A stretch of DNA of 64,000 nt from Burkholderia pyrrocinia (GCF_001028665.1 NZ_CP011503.1:1-64000); one strand, 5' to 3'. Shown: positions 35,747 to 45,710, numbered from the stretch's first letter. Translations and numbers: made by a program. Notes: generated by a model from the sequence alone, not told the origin.

Positions 35747-36652
35747 CTACTCGCCCCAATAACCGGGCCGCTCGTACGTGTGCTTCAGGTAATCGAGAAA
35801 CAGGCGGACGCGCAACGGCAGGTGCCGGCGCTGGGGAAATACCGCATGGATGCCGATCGGCGGCGCGGCGAATGCGTCGAGCACGCTGACGAGCCGGCCG
35901 GCCGCGATGTCCTCGCCGACTTCCCACCACGAGCGCCATGCCAGACCGTGGCCGGCGAGACACCATTCGTGCAGCACCGCGCCGTCCGAGCACTCCATCG
36001 TGCCGTTCACGCGAATCGACACGACCTTGTCGTCCTCCTGGAACGCCCAGCCGCGTTGCTGGTTCGCGTTCGCCGCGAGCGCGAGGCAGTTGTGCCGCGC
36101 CAGCTCCGCGAGCGTGAGCGGCATGCCGCGCCGCGCGAGATACGCGGGAGACGCGACGCACACGCGGCGATTCTCGCCGAGCTTCAGCGACACCAGCGAC
36201 GAGTCGGGCAGCTCGCCGAGCCGCACCGCGCAATCGAACCCCTCGTTGACGAGGTCGACCATCCGGTCGGACAGGTCGAGCGTGACCGACACGTCCGGAT
36301 GCCCGACGCTGAATTCGGGCACGAGCGGCGCGACGTGCCGCCGGCCGAAACCGGCCGGCGCGGAAATGCGCAGGTGGCCGCTCGCCTTGACGCCGCCGGC
36401 GGACACGCTCGCCTCCGCATTCTGCATGTCGTTGATGATCCGCTGGCAATCCTCGAGGAATGCCGACCCCTCGAACGTCAGCGTGAGCTTGCGCGTCGTG
36501 CGCACCAGCAGCTTGACGCCGAGCCGCTCCTCGAGCGCGTCGAGGCGGCGGCCGATGATCGCCGGCGCGACGCCTTCCGCGTGCGCGGCCGCCGACAGGC
36601 TGCCTTTCGCCGCGACCGCGGCGAACGTTTCGATCTGTTTGAACCGGTCCAT
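35747..36652 (-). CDS. LysR-family transcriptional regulator
   Basis: This 301-residue activator/repressor has a winged helix-turn-helix N-terminus (MDRFKQIETFAAVAAKGSLS, then SAAAHAEGVAPAIIGRRLDA) and a C-terminal effector-binding domain starting near residue 88 (GHLRISAPAGFGRRHVAPLV). It is divergent from the haloacid dehalogenase gene 154 bp away, with a candidate LysR site between them, so that gene is the natural target. Control of aceB further on is only a guess. The effector is unknown. Confidence 0.9.
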   Translation of the reverse strand: MDRFKQIETFAAVAAKGSLSAAAHAEGVAPAIIGRRLDALEERLGVKLLVRTTRKLTLTFEGSAFLEDCQRIINDMQNAEASVSAGGVKASGHLRISAPAGFGRRHVAPLVPEFSVGHPDVSVTLDLSDRMVDLVNEGFDCAVRLGELPDSSLVSLKLGENRRVCVASPAYLARRGMPLTLAELARHNCLALAANANQQRGWAFQEDDKVVSIRVNGTMECSDGAVLHEWCLAGHGLAWRSWWEVGEDIAAGRLVSVLDAFAAPPIGIHAVFPQRRHLPLRVRLFLDYLKHTYERPGYWGE

Positions 36653-36687
36653 GACTCGCAGGGACGGCGCTGCCGTCCTTCAAATAG

Positions 36688-36702
36688 CTTAAGCCGCTCA
36701 AG
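36688..36702. promoter_or_regulatory. candidate LysR box between the LysR and dehalogenase genes
   Basis: The 15-base sequence cttaagccgctcaag is a 5-of-6 inverted repeat around ccg and fits T-N11-A. It lies in the divergent region, about 36 bp before the LysR start codon and 105 bp before the dehalogenase start. Confidence 0.4.
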
Positions 36703-36806
36703 ATTAGGTATATGAAAGTAAAAGATCAAGTGATGATTAGCGTCTTTTTTAGACCCTACGATCACGAATAGAATCGACTCGACCTCTGAAACTGGAGCGC
36801 AAGGCT

Positions 36807-37568
36807 ATGTCGGCCACAACGACACTCTCCTCTCCCGACGCAATCCTCTTCGACGCATTCGGCACGTTGTTTGACGTGCATGCGGTCGTGGCCGCGGCAG
36901 AGCAGATGTTCCCCGGTCACGGGGAACGGTTATCGCAGCTGTGGCGACGCAAGCAAATCGAATACTCGCAGCTGCGCACGCTCGCCGATCCGGCCGGCGC
37001 CCGCTATCGCCCGTTCCGGGACATCACGCTCGACGCGCTGCGGTTCGCCGCGCGCGCGCTCGGCCTCGCGCTGAACAGCGCGGCCGAGAAGCGGCTGATG
37101 GACGAATACGCGTGCCTGTCCACCTATCCCGATACGGTGCCCGCGCTGCGCAGGCTGCATGCGCTCGAGCCGCGCCCGCCGCTCGCGATCCTGTCGAACG
37201 GCAACCCGCAGATGCTCGACATCGCGATCAAGAGCGCCGGCATGTCCGGGCTGTTCGATCGCGTGCTGTCGGCCGACACCGTGCGCGCATACAAGCCGAG
37301 TCCGGCCGTCTACGCGCTCGGCACCGCCGCGTTCGGGCCGAACCCGCGCGGCATCGTGTTCGTGTCGTCGAACGCCTGGGACGTCGCCGGTGCCGCGTGG
37401 TTCGGCTATACGACGTTCTGGCTCAACCGCACGGGTGCGCCCGCCGAGGAACTCGGCGCGCCGCCCGACGGCACGGGCACCGGCATGGCCGACCTGCTCG
37501 CATTCCTCGCCACCCCGGCTCCGTCCGGCAGACACGCAAACCGCACGCGCCCCGGCCCGGGTGCATGA
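36807..37568 (+). CDS. haloacid dehalogenase, type II
   Basis: The HAD-superfamily hydrolase (253 residues) has the type II layout: nucleophile Asp in DAILFDAFGTLFDV, the LSNGNPQMLDI motif, KPSP in AYKPSPAVYALG, and FVSSNAWDVAGAAWFGY with the WFGY-type end. Such enzymes hydrolyse 2-haloacids, but many act on phosphate esters, so the substrate is not certain. It starts MSATTTLSSPDAILFDAFGT. It lies between the divergent LysR gene and aceB, 67 bp before the aceB start; glyoxylate or glycolate metabolism would fit but is unproven. Confidence 0.87.
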   Translation: MSATTTLSSPDAILFDAFGTLFDVHAVVAAAEQMFPGHGERLSQLWRRKQIEYSQLRTLADPAGARYRPFRDITLDALRFAARALGLALNSAAEKRLMDEYACLSTYPDTVPALRRLHALEPRPPLAILSNGNPQMLDIAIKSAGMSGLFDRVLSADTVRAYKPSPAVYALGTAAFGPNPRGIVFVSSNAWDVAGAAWFGYTTFWLNRTGAPAEELGAPPDGTGTGMADLLAFLATPAPSGRHANRTRPGPGA

Positions 37569-37635
37569 CGCTCGCAGCGCTGCCGCCTTCCCCCTTCACC
37601 GAAACCGCAACTGACCGACCAAGGAGATGAGACTC

Positions 37636-39228
<1,593 letters not shown>

Positions 39229-39295
39229 CGAAGCTGCCCGCTGCGATCGGCGTCCGGCCACGTGCCGTCGCCGGTCGTACGCGGCAACCGCATGA

Positions 39296-39325
39296 AAAAA
39301 GCGCCCCGCGGGGCGCTTCTTCTTT
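39296..39325. terminator. intrinsic terminator after aceB
   Basis: The stem aagcgcccc/ggggcgctt (39299-39318) is flanked by A-runs on the left and T-rich sequence on the right. It can serve aceB and the convergent GGCT gene. Confidence 0.8.
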
Positions 39326-39354
39326 TGCGGCACGACCCGCTGTCGCGTGGACGC

Positions 39355-39768
39355 TCAGGCAGTTGCCCGCTCGCGACGGTGCTGGACCCAGTCGCCCGAC
39401 GCGATGCGCGGACGCCCGTCTGCCGCATGGGCGGCGACCGGATAATACAGGCATGCGTACTGGCGTCCGCCGAGCTCGACGGTCACCTCTTCCGGCTGGA
39501 ACAGCGTGTCGACGCCCGGATAGACGCGCTCGATCTCGTCGAGCACGGGAACGAGCCGCTCGTCGACCTCGTAGACGTCGCCCCAGACCAGCGACTTGCC
39601 GGCCGCCCCGACGATCATCCCCGGATACGTGCCGAAATCGTACAGTTCGCCCGGCAGCGCGACCGCACCAAGCAGCGTCGGCGCGGCGATTCCGTGCCGT
39701 GCGGCCGCATGGCTGATGTCGTTGGTCTGTCCGGCTCTCAGGGTGCCGTAGACGAATACGTGGCGCAT
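39355..39768 (-). CDS. gamma-glutamylcyclotransferase-like protein
   Basis: This 137-residue GGCT/YtfP-fold protein starts MRHVFVYGTLRAGQTNDISH with the YGTL substrate loop, has GELYDFGTYPGMIVG and the catalytic Glu in VPVLDEIERVYPG. The family opens gamma-glutamyl dipeptides or amines to 5-oxoproline; the exact substrate is unknown. It is divergent from the AraC gene across a 318-bp gap that carries a dyad. Confidence 0.85.
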   Translation of the reverse strand: MRHVFVYGTLRAGQTNDISHAAARHGIAAPTLLGAVALPGELYDFGTYPGMIVGAAGKSLVWGDVYEVDERLVPVLDEIERVYPGVDTLFQPEEVTVELGGRQYACLYYPVAAHAADGRPRIASGDWVQHRRERATA

Positions 39769-39875
39769 CGTGGTTCTCCTCTTTGATTCGTGTGTTGCCG
39801 TGTCAGGTCAGCATGACCGCGCTGACGAGCACGCCGCCAGTGCGTGCGCGCGATGCGTACGCACCTCGTATGCGA

Positions 39876-39897
39876 TGCATGCGAAATTGCGCATGCA
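39876..39897. promoter_or_regulatory. perfect 8-bp dyad between the GGCT and AraC genes
   Basis: The inverted repeat tgcatgcg-aaattg-cgcatgca lies in the 318-bp divergent gap 39769-40086. A second, looser gtgcgt/acgcac pair lies at about 39840-39864. No promoter match or gene was seen in the rest of the gap. It is a candidate operator or a short hairpin. Confidence 0.35.
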
Positions 39898-40086
39898 CAG
39901 ATAGACCACGGGAGCGGCCCGATGGTTCTGACCGGCAAGCGCGCGGCCCCGGGCAGTCGCGCCGAATTCGCCCGGCCCCATACAAAGTTCATTTGACCAC
40001 GGCATGATCGCCCGAAAAACCGCCGCATGCGCTTGCGCGGCGCCTTCTAAAATAACGGCATCGCCGCCGCGCCGCCCGAACCGTCC

Positions 40087-40965
40087 ATGAATCCGCCCGT
40101 CCAAGCCGACGCATCGAACCCGTACGACGTCATCGACATCCCGCCCGAATTCGCGCCGACCGCCGTCCACCCGATGCGCGTACGTGCGCGGCAGGTCGAC
40201 GCCGGCCACCGCATCCCGCTGCACACGCATGCGTGGGCGCAGCTCGCGTACGCGTCGCGCGGCGTGCTGCGCGTCGCGACGACCGGCACGACGTGGATGG
40301 TGCCGCCGTCCCGCGCGATCTGGGTGCCACCGCGCGTGACCCACGAGGTCGTGATCGTCGAGGAAGCGTATTTGCGCACGCTGTATATCGACGAGTCGAT
40401 CGTGCCGGACGGGCTCGACGCATGCCGCGTGGTCGAAGTGACGGGATTGCTGCGCGAGCTGATCGTCGCACTCGATGCGCGCGACCTGAGCGCCGTGCGC
40501 GAGCACCTGCTGTGCGGACTCGTGCTCGACGAACTGAGCCACGCCGAGCCGTTGCCGCTCGCGGTGCCGATGCCCGACGAGAAACGGCTGCGCATGCTGT
40601 GCGAATCGGTACTCGCGCAACCGGCGCATGCGGAATCGCTCGAACACTGGGCGAGCGAGGTCGGCGCGAGCACGCGCACGATTTCGCGGCTCTTCAAGCA
40701 GGAACTGGGCGTGAGCTTTTCGCAGTGGCGCCAGCAGGCGCTGCTGGCGCGGGCCATCCCGCTGCTGAACCAGGGGCGCCCGCTGTCGCATATCGCGCGC
40801 GAACTCGGCTACCAGAGCCAGAGCGCGTTCTCGGCGATGTTCCGCCGCGCATTCGGCGAAAGCCCGCGCGCGTTCATGCTGCGCGGCTACGAGCATCGCG
40901 GCGCGGAAGGTCGCATTGTGGACGACGAAATGCCGGACGACGACGCGATCGACGCTAACCGCTAA
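40087..40965 (+). CDS. AraC-family transcriptional regulator
   Basis: This 292-residue regulator has an N-terminal cupin sensor (RVRARQVDAGHRIPLHTHAW, with GVLRVATTGTTWMVPPSRAI) and a C-terminal AraC domain with two helix-turn-helix units (HAESLEHWASEVGASTRTIS and LSHIARELGYQSQSAFSAMF, then RRAFGESPRAFM). Such cupin-AraC proteins often control export or catabolic genes. The divergent GGCT gene is the nearest target. The last 20 residues are acidic. Confidence 0.9.
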   Translation: MNPPVQADASNPYDVIDIPPEFAPTAVHPMRVRARQVDAGHRIPLHTHAWAQLAYASRGVLRVATTGTTWMVPPSRAIWVPPRVTHEVVIVEEAYLRTLYIDESIVPDGLDACRVVEVTGLLRELIVALDARDLSAVREHLLCGLVLDELSHAEPLPLAVPMPDEKRLRMLCESVLAQPAHAESLEHWASEVGASTRTISRLFKQELGVSFSQWRQQALLARAIPLLNQGRPLSHIARELGYQSQSAFSAMFRRAFGESPRAFMLRGYEHRGAEGRIVDDEMPDDDAIDANR

Positions 40966-40998
40966 GCGCTAAGCACTGCGCTCCGGATCGTCGGCCCT

Positions 40999-41463
40999 TC
41001 AGACCGGCCGCACCATGTGGCGGATCGAGCCGAGTTGCGCGAGCCGCGACCCGGCTATCCGGTAGCCCATGCGCAGGTAGAGACGCGCGGCCGGATTGTC
41101 GACGAACACACGCAACTGCAGTTCGTGCAGCCCGCGCGCGCGCGCCCAGCGGTGCGACATGTCGAGCATGTAGGTACCGGCGCCCTGCCCGCGATGGCCG
41201 GCCGCGATCTGGACGTCGCGGATATGCAGCGAGTCGCCCTCCTCGGTCACGCGCAGCACGCCGATGCGCTCGCCGTCGGCTTCGAGGATGAAGTTTTCGG
41301 ATTCGCGCCAGCTCGCATAGAACAGGTCACTGCGCCATACGAGCCCATGGCGCTTGTAGTAGCTGCCCATGTTGCCGTGCGTCAGCGCTTCGGCAAACGG
41401 GAAATCGCCGGGCTCCGCGGGCCGGAGCTGATACAGGAGTCGCAGGTCGGTCGGATCGAGCAT
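40999..41463 (-). CDS. GNAT-family acetyltransferase
   Basis: This 154-residue protein starts MLDPTDLRLLYQLRPAEPGD (ATG 41463). It has the acetyl-CoA loop QIAAGHRGQGAGTYMLDMSH and the closing segment RVFVDNPAARLYLRMGYRIA. The frame stays open to 41757, but that part runs through the structured repeat element and is not protein-like, so I reject the longer start. The substrate is unknown. It is convergent with the AraC gene. Confidence 0.85.
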   Translation of the reverse strand: MLDPTDLRLLYQLRPAEPGDFPFAEALTHGNMGSYYKRHGLVWRSDLFYASWRESENFILEADGERIGVLRVTEEGDSLHIRDVQIAAGHRGQGAGTYMLDMSHRWARARGLHELQLRVFVDNPAARLYLRMGYRIAGSRLAQLGSIRHMVRPV

Positions 41464-41556
41464 CGCGCAGGGGTCAAGAACGCATCCCGCCACGATAGCG
41501 CAGTCGCGTGCGGATGCAATCGCGAATTTCTCGTAGCAGGGCGGCCCAGGATGCGG

Positions 41557-41616
41557 AAATGAAAAAGCCCGCACACGGCGGGCTTCTTCATTTTCTGGCG
41601 GAGCGGACGGGACTCG
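41557..41616 (-). repeat. 60-bp direct repeat: tRNA-Asp 3' fragment plus terminator
   Basis: Sixty bases are identical to 41740-41799. The repeat holds the hairpin terminator aatgaaaaagcccg/cgggcttcttcatt and 20 or so bases of the tRNA-Asp 3' end, which on the minus strand reads cgagtcccgtccgctccgcca. The first copy has no complete tRNA upstream, unlike the second, which follows tRNA-Asp. Confidence 0.9.
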
Positions 41617-41703
41617 CCTACATCCCGCAGGCCGCGGCTGCGCTTGCAAGCGCAGCCCTTCGAGTCCCGCCGGAAGCCGCGCAGGCGGCTTCCTCCGCTC
41701 CGC
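41596..41703 (-). ncRNA. tRNA-like structured element downstream of tRNA-Asp
   Basis: Four perfect stems nest in 108 nt. Stem A is gcggagcgga (41598-41607) with tccgctccgc (41694-41703). Stem B is cgggactcg (41608-41616) with cgagtcccg (41661-41669). Stem C is the perfect palindrome ggctgcgcttgcaagcgcag + cc (41636-41657). Stem D is ggaagccgc/gcggcttcc (41672-41693). On the minus strand the 5' side contains GGAGCGG, the tRNA-Asp acceptor 5' strand, and the 3' side is its T-arm and acceptor 3' strand ending GCCA, followed by an intrinsic terminator. It has no D- or anticodon-arm match. A further hairpin (cgcccg/cgggcg, 41711-41726) lies between it and the tRNA-Asp terminator. RNA status is inferred. 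Confidence 0.5.
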
Positions 41704-41739
41704 AGTCACGCGCCCGCCAGCGGGCGCAACCGGAAACGC

Positions 41740-41799
41740 AAATGAAAAAGCCCGCACACGGCGGGCTTCTTCATTTTCTGGCGGAGCGGACGGGACTCG
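41740..41799 (-). repeat. 60-bp direct repeat at the 3' end of tRNA-Asp copy 1
   Basis: This is identical to 41557-41616 and comprises the terminator of tRNA-Asp copy 1 and the 3' end of that tRNA. Confidence 0.9.
41741..41775 (-). terminator. intrinsic terminator after tRNA-Asp copy 1
   Basis: aatgaaaaagcccg (41741-41754) pairs with 41762-41775 with one mismatch; on the minus strand the hairpin ends in gggctttttcatt. The same hairpin recurs at 41558-41592. Confidence 0.75.
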
Positions 41800-41855
41800 A
41801 ACCCGCGACCCCCGGCGTGACAGGCCGGTATTCTAACCGACTGAACTACCGCTCC
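41779..41855 (-). tRNA. tRNA-Asp(GTC), copy 1
   Basis: Seventy-seven bases including encoded CCA. The minus strand reads ggagcggtagttcagtcggt... with acceptor GGAGCGG/CCGCTCC, anticodon loop around GTC (cctgtcacg) and T-arm gggttcgagtccc. Confidence 0.97.
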
Positions 41856-41928
41856 AGTCTTGCTGCTTGCCTGGCAGGCGTCGGTTGCTTCCTGCCGGCG
41901 CATCGTTTGTTCGAACGACGCCGAAATC

Positions 41929-42004
41929 TGGCGTCCCCTAGGGGATTCGAACCCCTGTACTCACCGTGAAAGGGTGATGTCCTAGGCCTCTAGACGAAGG
42001 GGAC
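41929..42004 (-). tRNA. tRNA-Glu(TTC), copy 1
   Basis: Seventy-six bases including CCA. The minus strand begins gtccccttcgtctagaggcc, with anticodon TTC in accctttcacggt and T-arm gggttcgaatccc; all three Glu copies are identical. Confidence 0.97.
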
Positions 42005-42031
42005 AACGTACTGCTTACATCCTTAATGCAA

Positions 42032-42064
42032 AAGCCCGTTCAAAAACGTTCTTTGAACGGGCTT
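42032..42064 (-). terminator. terminator-like hairpin after tRNA-Asp copy 2
   Basis: aagcccgttcaaa (42032-42044) pairs perfectly with 42052-42064. On the minus strand the hairpin is followed by TTGC, giving a short T-run with the stem end. Confidence 0.6.
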
Positions 42065-42069
42065 CGTTC

Positions 42070-42146
42070 TGGCGGAGCGGACGGGGCTCGAACCCGCGAC
42101 CCCCGGCGTGACAGGCCGGTATTCTAACCAACTGAACTACCGCTCC
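42070..42146 (-). tRNA. tRNA-Asp(GTC), copy 2 (variant)
   Basis: Seventy-seven bases including CCA and anticodon GTC. It differs from copies 1 and 3 by two bases: D-loop cagttggtt in place of cagtcggtt, and T-stem cgagccccg in place of cgagtcccg, which turns a G-U pair into G-C. Confidence 0.97.
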
Positions 42147-42224
42147 AGCTTTCCTTACCCCACTTGCAGGACATCGTTCACGCCCTGCAAGCGTTGCGAC
42201 ACTTCTACGAAACGCCGCTGAATC

Positions 42225-42300
42225 TGGCGTCCCCTAGGGGATTCGAACCCCTGTACTCACCGTGAAAGGGTGATGTCCTAGGCCTCTAGACGAAGGGGAC
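42225..42300 (-). tRNA. tRNA-Glu(TTC), copy 2
   Basis: Identical to copy 1 over 76 bases, CCA encoded. Confidence 0.97.
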
Positions 42301-42327
42301 AACGTACTGCTTACATCCTTAATACAA

Positions 42328-42358
42328 AAGCCCGCTCAAAAACGTCTTGAACGGGCTT
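42328..42358 (-). terminator. terminator-like hairpin after tRNA-Asp copy 3
   Basis: aagcccgctcaa (42328-42339) pairs with 42347-42358 with a single mismatch; it parallels the hairpin at 42032-42064. Confidence 0.55.
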
Positions 42359-42363
42359 CGTTC

Positions 42364-42440
42364 TGGCGGAGCGGACGGGACTCGAACCCGCGACCCCCGG
42401 CGTGACAGGCCGGTATTCTAACCGACTGAACTACCGCTCC
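42364..42440 (-). tRNA. tRNA-Asp(GTC), copy 3
   Basis: Identical to copy 1 over 77 bases, CCA encoded, anticodon GTC. Confidence 0.97.
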
Positions 42441-42518
42441 AGCTTTCTTACCCAACCCGCAGGACGTCGGTTACGTTCCTGCAAGCCTCGCGACACTTCT
42501 ATAAAACGCCGCTGAATC

Positions 42519-42594
42519 TGGCGTCCCCTAGGGGATTCGAACCCCTGTACTCACCGTGAAAGGGTGATGTCCTAGGCCTCTAGACGAAGGGGAC
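42519..42594 (-). tRNA. tRNA-Glu(TTC), copy 3
   Basis: Identical to copies 1 and 2 over 76 bases, CCA encoded. Confidence 0.97.
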
Positions 42595-42734
42595 AAAATC
42601 TTTTCAGATCTGTCTGACTTTCGCTATTCACTTCTCATCAACAGCGAAGGCCGGAATTCTAACTGCTTTAGATCATTCTGTGAAGCATTTATTACTACCA
42701 CTGCTGCTTCGCAAACCAATCCAATTTGTTCTGT

Positions 42735-42810
<76 letters not shown>

Positions 42811-42937
42811 TTGCAGAACAGAAATGAGATTATATGGACCGACTTTGAACTTGTAAATACCCTTTTTGCGATTCGAGCGAAATTTTTTGCGAAGCTGCCG
42901 CGATCTCACGCGCAGACAGCCTCGCTCACGCACGAAC

Positions 42938-44347
42938 TCAGGCCAGCGCGGCCTCGATGCGCGACACCACGACGTCGCGACCGAACAGCACGAGCACCGC
43001 ATCGATCGACGGCGTATGCGTGGTGCCCGCCACCAGCAGGCGCACCGGCATCGCGAGTTGCGGCATCTTCAGCTTGTGCGTGCCGAGCGTCGCCTTCAGC
43101 GCAGCGGACACCGCTTCCTTCGTCCAGTCGGCTGCCTTCAGCGCAACGACGAGATCGGCCAGCGCCGGCCGCACCGCTTCGGTCACGTGCTGCGCGAGCG
43201 CGTCGGCTTCCGGTGCCGGCACGCGGTAGAACATCGCGGCGCCTTCCGCGATCTCCTTGACCGTCGTCGCGCGATCCTTCATCAGGCCGACCACGGCGTC
43301 GAGCGCCGGGCCCGTCGCGATCGCCGCGTCGTCGATGCCGAGCGCGTCGAGGAACGGCTTCGCGAGCGCGGCGAGGCGCGCATTGTCGGCTTCCTTGATG
43401 TAATGCGCGTTCAGCCAGCTCAGCTTGCTGTGGTCGTACTGCGCGGGCGACTTGCCGAGATGCTCGAGATCGAACCATTCGACGAACTGCTCGCGCGAGA
43501 AGATCTCCGCGTCGCCGTGCGACCAGCCGAGGCGCGCGAGATAGTTGACGACGGCTTCAGGCAGGAAGCCCGCGTCGCGATACGCCATCACGCTCATCGC
43601 GCCATGCCGCTTGCTCATCTTCTCGCCCTGCTCGTTCAGCACGGTCGGCAGGTGCGCATAGACGGGCGCTTCGCCGCCGAGCGCATTCAGGATGTTGATC
43701 TGGCGCGGCGTGTTGTTCACGTGGTCGTCGCCGCGGATCACGTGCGTGATGCTCATGTCCATGTCGTCCACCACCACGCAGAAGTTGTAGATCGGCGTAC
43801 CGTCCGGGCGCGCGATCACGAGGTCGTCGAGTTCCTCGTTCGAGATCTCGACGCGCCCCTTCACCGCGTCGTCCCACACGACCGTGCCGGTCAGCGGATT
43901 GCGGAAGCGCAGCACGGGCTTCACGCCAGCCGGCGGCTCGGGCAGCACCTTGCCGGGCTCCGGACGCCACGTGCCGTCGTAGCGCGGCTTCAGGCCGGCC
44001 TCGCGCTGGCGTTCGCGCAGCGCGTCGAGTTCCTCGGCCGACATGTAGCACGGGTACGCGAGGCCCTTCTCGAGCATCTGCGCGAGCACCTCGCGATAGC
44101 GGTCCATCCGCTGCATCTGGTAGATCGGGCCTTCATCGAAATCCAGGCCGAGCCACTGCATCCCTTCGAGGATCGCATCGACCGCTTCCTGCGACGAGCG
44201 CTCGACGTCGGTATCCTCGATGCGCAGCACGAACGTGCCCTTCATCTTGCGGGCGAACGCCCACGGATAGAGTGCGGAGCGGATGTTGCCGAGGTGGATG
44301 AAGCCGGTGGGACTCGGCGCGAAGCGGGTACGGACAGGACGGGTCAT
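42938..44347 (-). CDS. gltX: glutamyl-tRNA synthetase
   Basis: GltX charges tRNA-Glu. The 469-residue class I enzyme starts [20 protein letters not shown] with the HIGH-type motif in [12 protein letters not shown], and has the KMSKS-type motif [12 protein letters not shown] near residue 245. The frame is open upstream to 44872 but the family start is clear at 44347. It reads directly towards the tRNA cluster, which holds three tRNA-Glu genes, the substrate of this enzyme. The length matches discriminating GluRS of beta-proteobacteria. Confidence 0.97.
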   Translation of the reverse strand: MTRPVRTRFAPSPTGFIHLGNIRSALYPWAFARKMKGTFVLRIEDTDVERSSQEAVDAILEGMQWLGLDFDEGPIYQMQRMDRYREVLAQMLEKGLAYPCYMSAEELDALRERQREAGLKPRYDGTWRPEPGKVLPEPPAGVKPVLRFRNPLTGTVVWDDAVKGRVEISNEELDDLVIARPDGTPIYNFCVVVDDMDMSITHVIRGDDHVNNTPRQINILNALGGEAPVYAHLPTVLNEQGEKMSKRHGAMSVMAYRDAGFLPEAVVNYLARLGWSHGDAEIFSREQFVEWFDLEHLGKSPAQYDHSKLSWLNAHYIKEADNARLAALAKPFLDALGIDDAAIATGPALDAVVGLMKDRATTVKEIAEGAAMFYRVPAPEADALAQHVTEAVRPALADLVVALKAADWTKEAVSAALKATLGTHKLKMPQLAMPVRLLVAGTTHTPSIDAVLVLFGRDVVVSRIEAALA

Positions 44348-44627
44348 AAACGGTAACTCGAACGCCTGGGGCGCATGAATGATTCGACGCGGGATCGACG
44401 GCGGCAGCCCGGACAGCAACGGGGCCGGCGACGCCCGGAACGGGAAAGAAGCCGGAATTATACTCGCGCCGGACATCGCGCCAAGCGCACCGCTTGCTTT
44501 ATGATGTGCGCGCCGCGGCCGCCAGCCGGCGCGGCGCCGGCCGCCCGGAACCCGCCGCGCGGCCGCTCGGAACCTATCGCCGCCGCGGGCCGTGTAACCC
44601 GCCGCCAAGCCGCCGGAGAACCATTCG

Positions 44628-45554
44628 ATGTCGTCCCCTCGCCTGTCGCGCCGCCATTTCACGATCGCGTGCGCGTCCGCCAGCCTCGCCGCCTGTACGT
44701 CGTTCGGCGGCAAGTCCCGTCCCGACAACGCATCCAACCCCGCGCAGCCGAACGAGAAGCCCGTGAAGATCGGCATCGCGCTCGGCGGCGGCGCCGCGCG
44801 CGGCTTCTCGCACATTGGCGTGCTGAAGGCGCTCGAGGCGCGCGGCATCCCGATCGAGATCGTCGCGGGCACCAGCGCGGGCTCGGTGGTCGGCGCACTC
44901 TATGCGTCGGGCATGAGCGCGCTGCAGATCAACAAGATCGCGCTCGACATGGACCAGGCGGCGATCAGCGACTGGGCGCTGCCGTTCCGCTCGCGCGGCC
45001 TCTTGCAGGGCGTCGCGCTGCAGAACTTCCTGAACAAGACGCTCAACAACCGGCCGATCGAGAAGATGGCGAAGCCGCTCGGCATCGTCGCGACGGATCT
45101 GCAGAGCGGCCAGCCGATCCTGTTCCAGCAAGGCAACACGGGGCTCGCGGTGCGCGCGTCGTGCAGCGTGCCGTCGGTGTTCGAACCGGTGAAGATCGGC
45201 AATCGCGAATACGTCGACGGCGGCCTCGTGAGCCCGGTGCCCGCGTCGTACGCGCGCAAGATGGGCGCGAGCTTCGTGATCGCGGTCGACATCTCGGCCC
45301 GGCCGGACGGCGCGGCGACCAACAACCCGATCGAGATGCTGCTGCAGACCTTCACGATCATGGGCCAGACGATCAAGACCTACGAACTCGACAAATACGC
45401 GGACGTCGTGATTCGCCCGAACCTCGCGGCCATGGGCGGCAGCGACTTCAACCAGCGCAACGCGGCGATCCTCGCGGGAGAGGAAGCGGTCGCGCGCATC
45501 ATGCCGGAACTGCAGCGCAAGCTCGCGGCGGCGCGCGGCACGGCTGCCGCATAA
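44628..45554 (+). CDS. patatin-like phospholipase, predicted Tat lipoprotein
   Basis: This 308-residue patatin/RssA-type lipase starts [25 protein letters not shown] is a twin-arginine motif and LAAC at residues 19-22 is a lipobox, so export by Tat and lipid anchoring are predicted. The fold shows the oxyanion loop [16 protein letters not shown], the nucleophile GTSAGSVVG and the catalytic Asp in [11 protein letters not shown] (DGG). The substrate is unknown. It is divergent from gltX with 280 bp between, and convergent with the NlpC gene at a shared terminator. Confidence 0.88.
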   Translation: MSSPRLSRRHFTIACASASLAACTSFGGKSRPDNASNPAQPNEKPVKIGIALGGGAARGFSHIGVLKALEARGIPIEIVAGTSAGSVVGALYASGMSALQINKIALDMDQAAISDWALPFRSRGLLQGVALQNFLNKTLNNRPIEKMAKPLGIVATDLQSGQPILFQQGNTGLAVRASCSVPSVFEPVKIGNREYVDGGLVSPVPASYARKMGASFVIAVDISARPDGAATNNPIEMLLQTFTIMGQTIKTYELDKYADVVIRPNLAAMGGSDFNQRNAAILAGEEAVARIMPELQRKLAAARGTAAA

Positions 45555-45649
45555 GAAGCACGCCATTCGCGGGACGGGACGGCACGCGCCGCCGCCCCGC
45601 GACCGGCGGAACGGCTTCCGCGTCGTCGCCTGCGCAGGCCCCAAAGCAA

Positions 45650-45682
45650 AAAACCCTGCCGCCTTTCGGTGACAGGGTTTTT
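45650..45682. terminator. bidirectional terminator between the patatin and NlpC/P60 genes
   Basis: aaaccctg (45651-45658) pairs with cagggttt (45673-45680) and is flanked by an A-run and a T-run, so it suits both convergent genes. Confidence 0.8.
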
Positions 45683-45710
45683 TCGATCCGGCCTGACGGA
45701 CCGGCGAACG

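Larger units (their letters stand above)
41779..42594 (-). repeat. three tandem Glu-Asp tRNA modules
   Basis: tRNA-Asp copies begin at 41779, 42070 and 42364 (periods of 291 and 294 bp), each with tRNA-Glu on the upstream side on the minus strand, and each module ends in a terminator-like hairpin. The spacers share a tail such as ccttaat(g/a)caaaagcccg and ggacaacgtactgcttacat, so whole modules were duplicated. Confidence 0.9.

Noticed and set aside
41463..41757. N-terminal extension of the GNAT protein
   Set aside because: The extension runs through the structured tRNA-like element and a terminator, and it is not protein-like.
41508..41969. Plus-strand open frame through the tRNA-Asp copy
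   Set aside because: It crosses the 60-bp repeats and two tRNA genes on the other strand; no codon pattern supports it.
41779..42594. Mobile element or CRISPR suggested by regular repeats
   Set aside because: The repeats are functional tRNA-Glu/Asp genes and their spacers.
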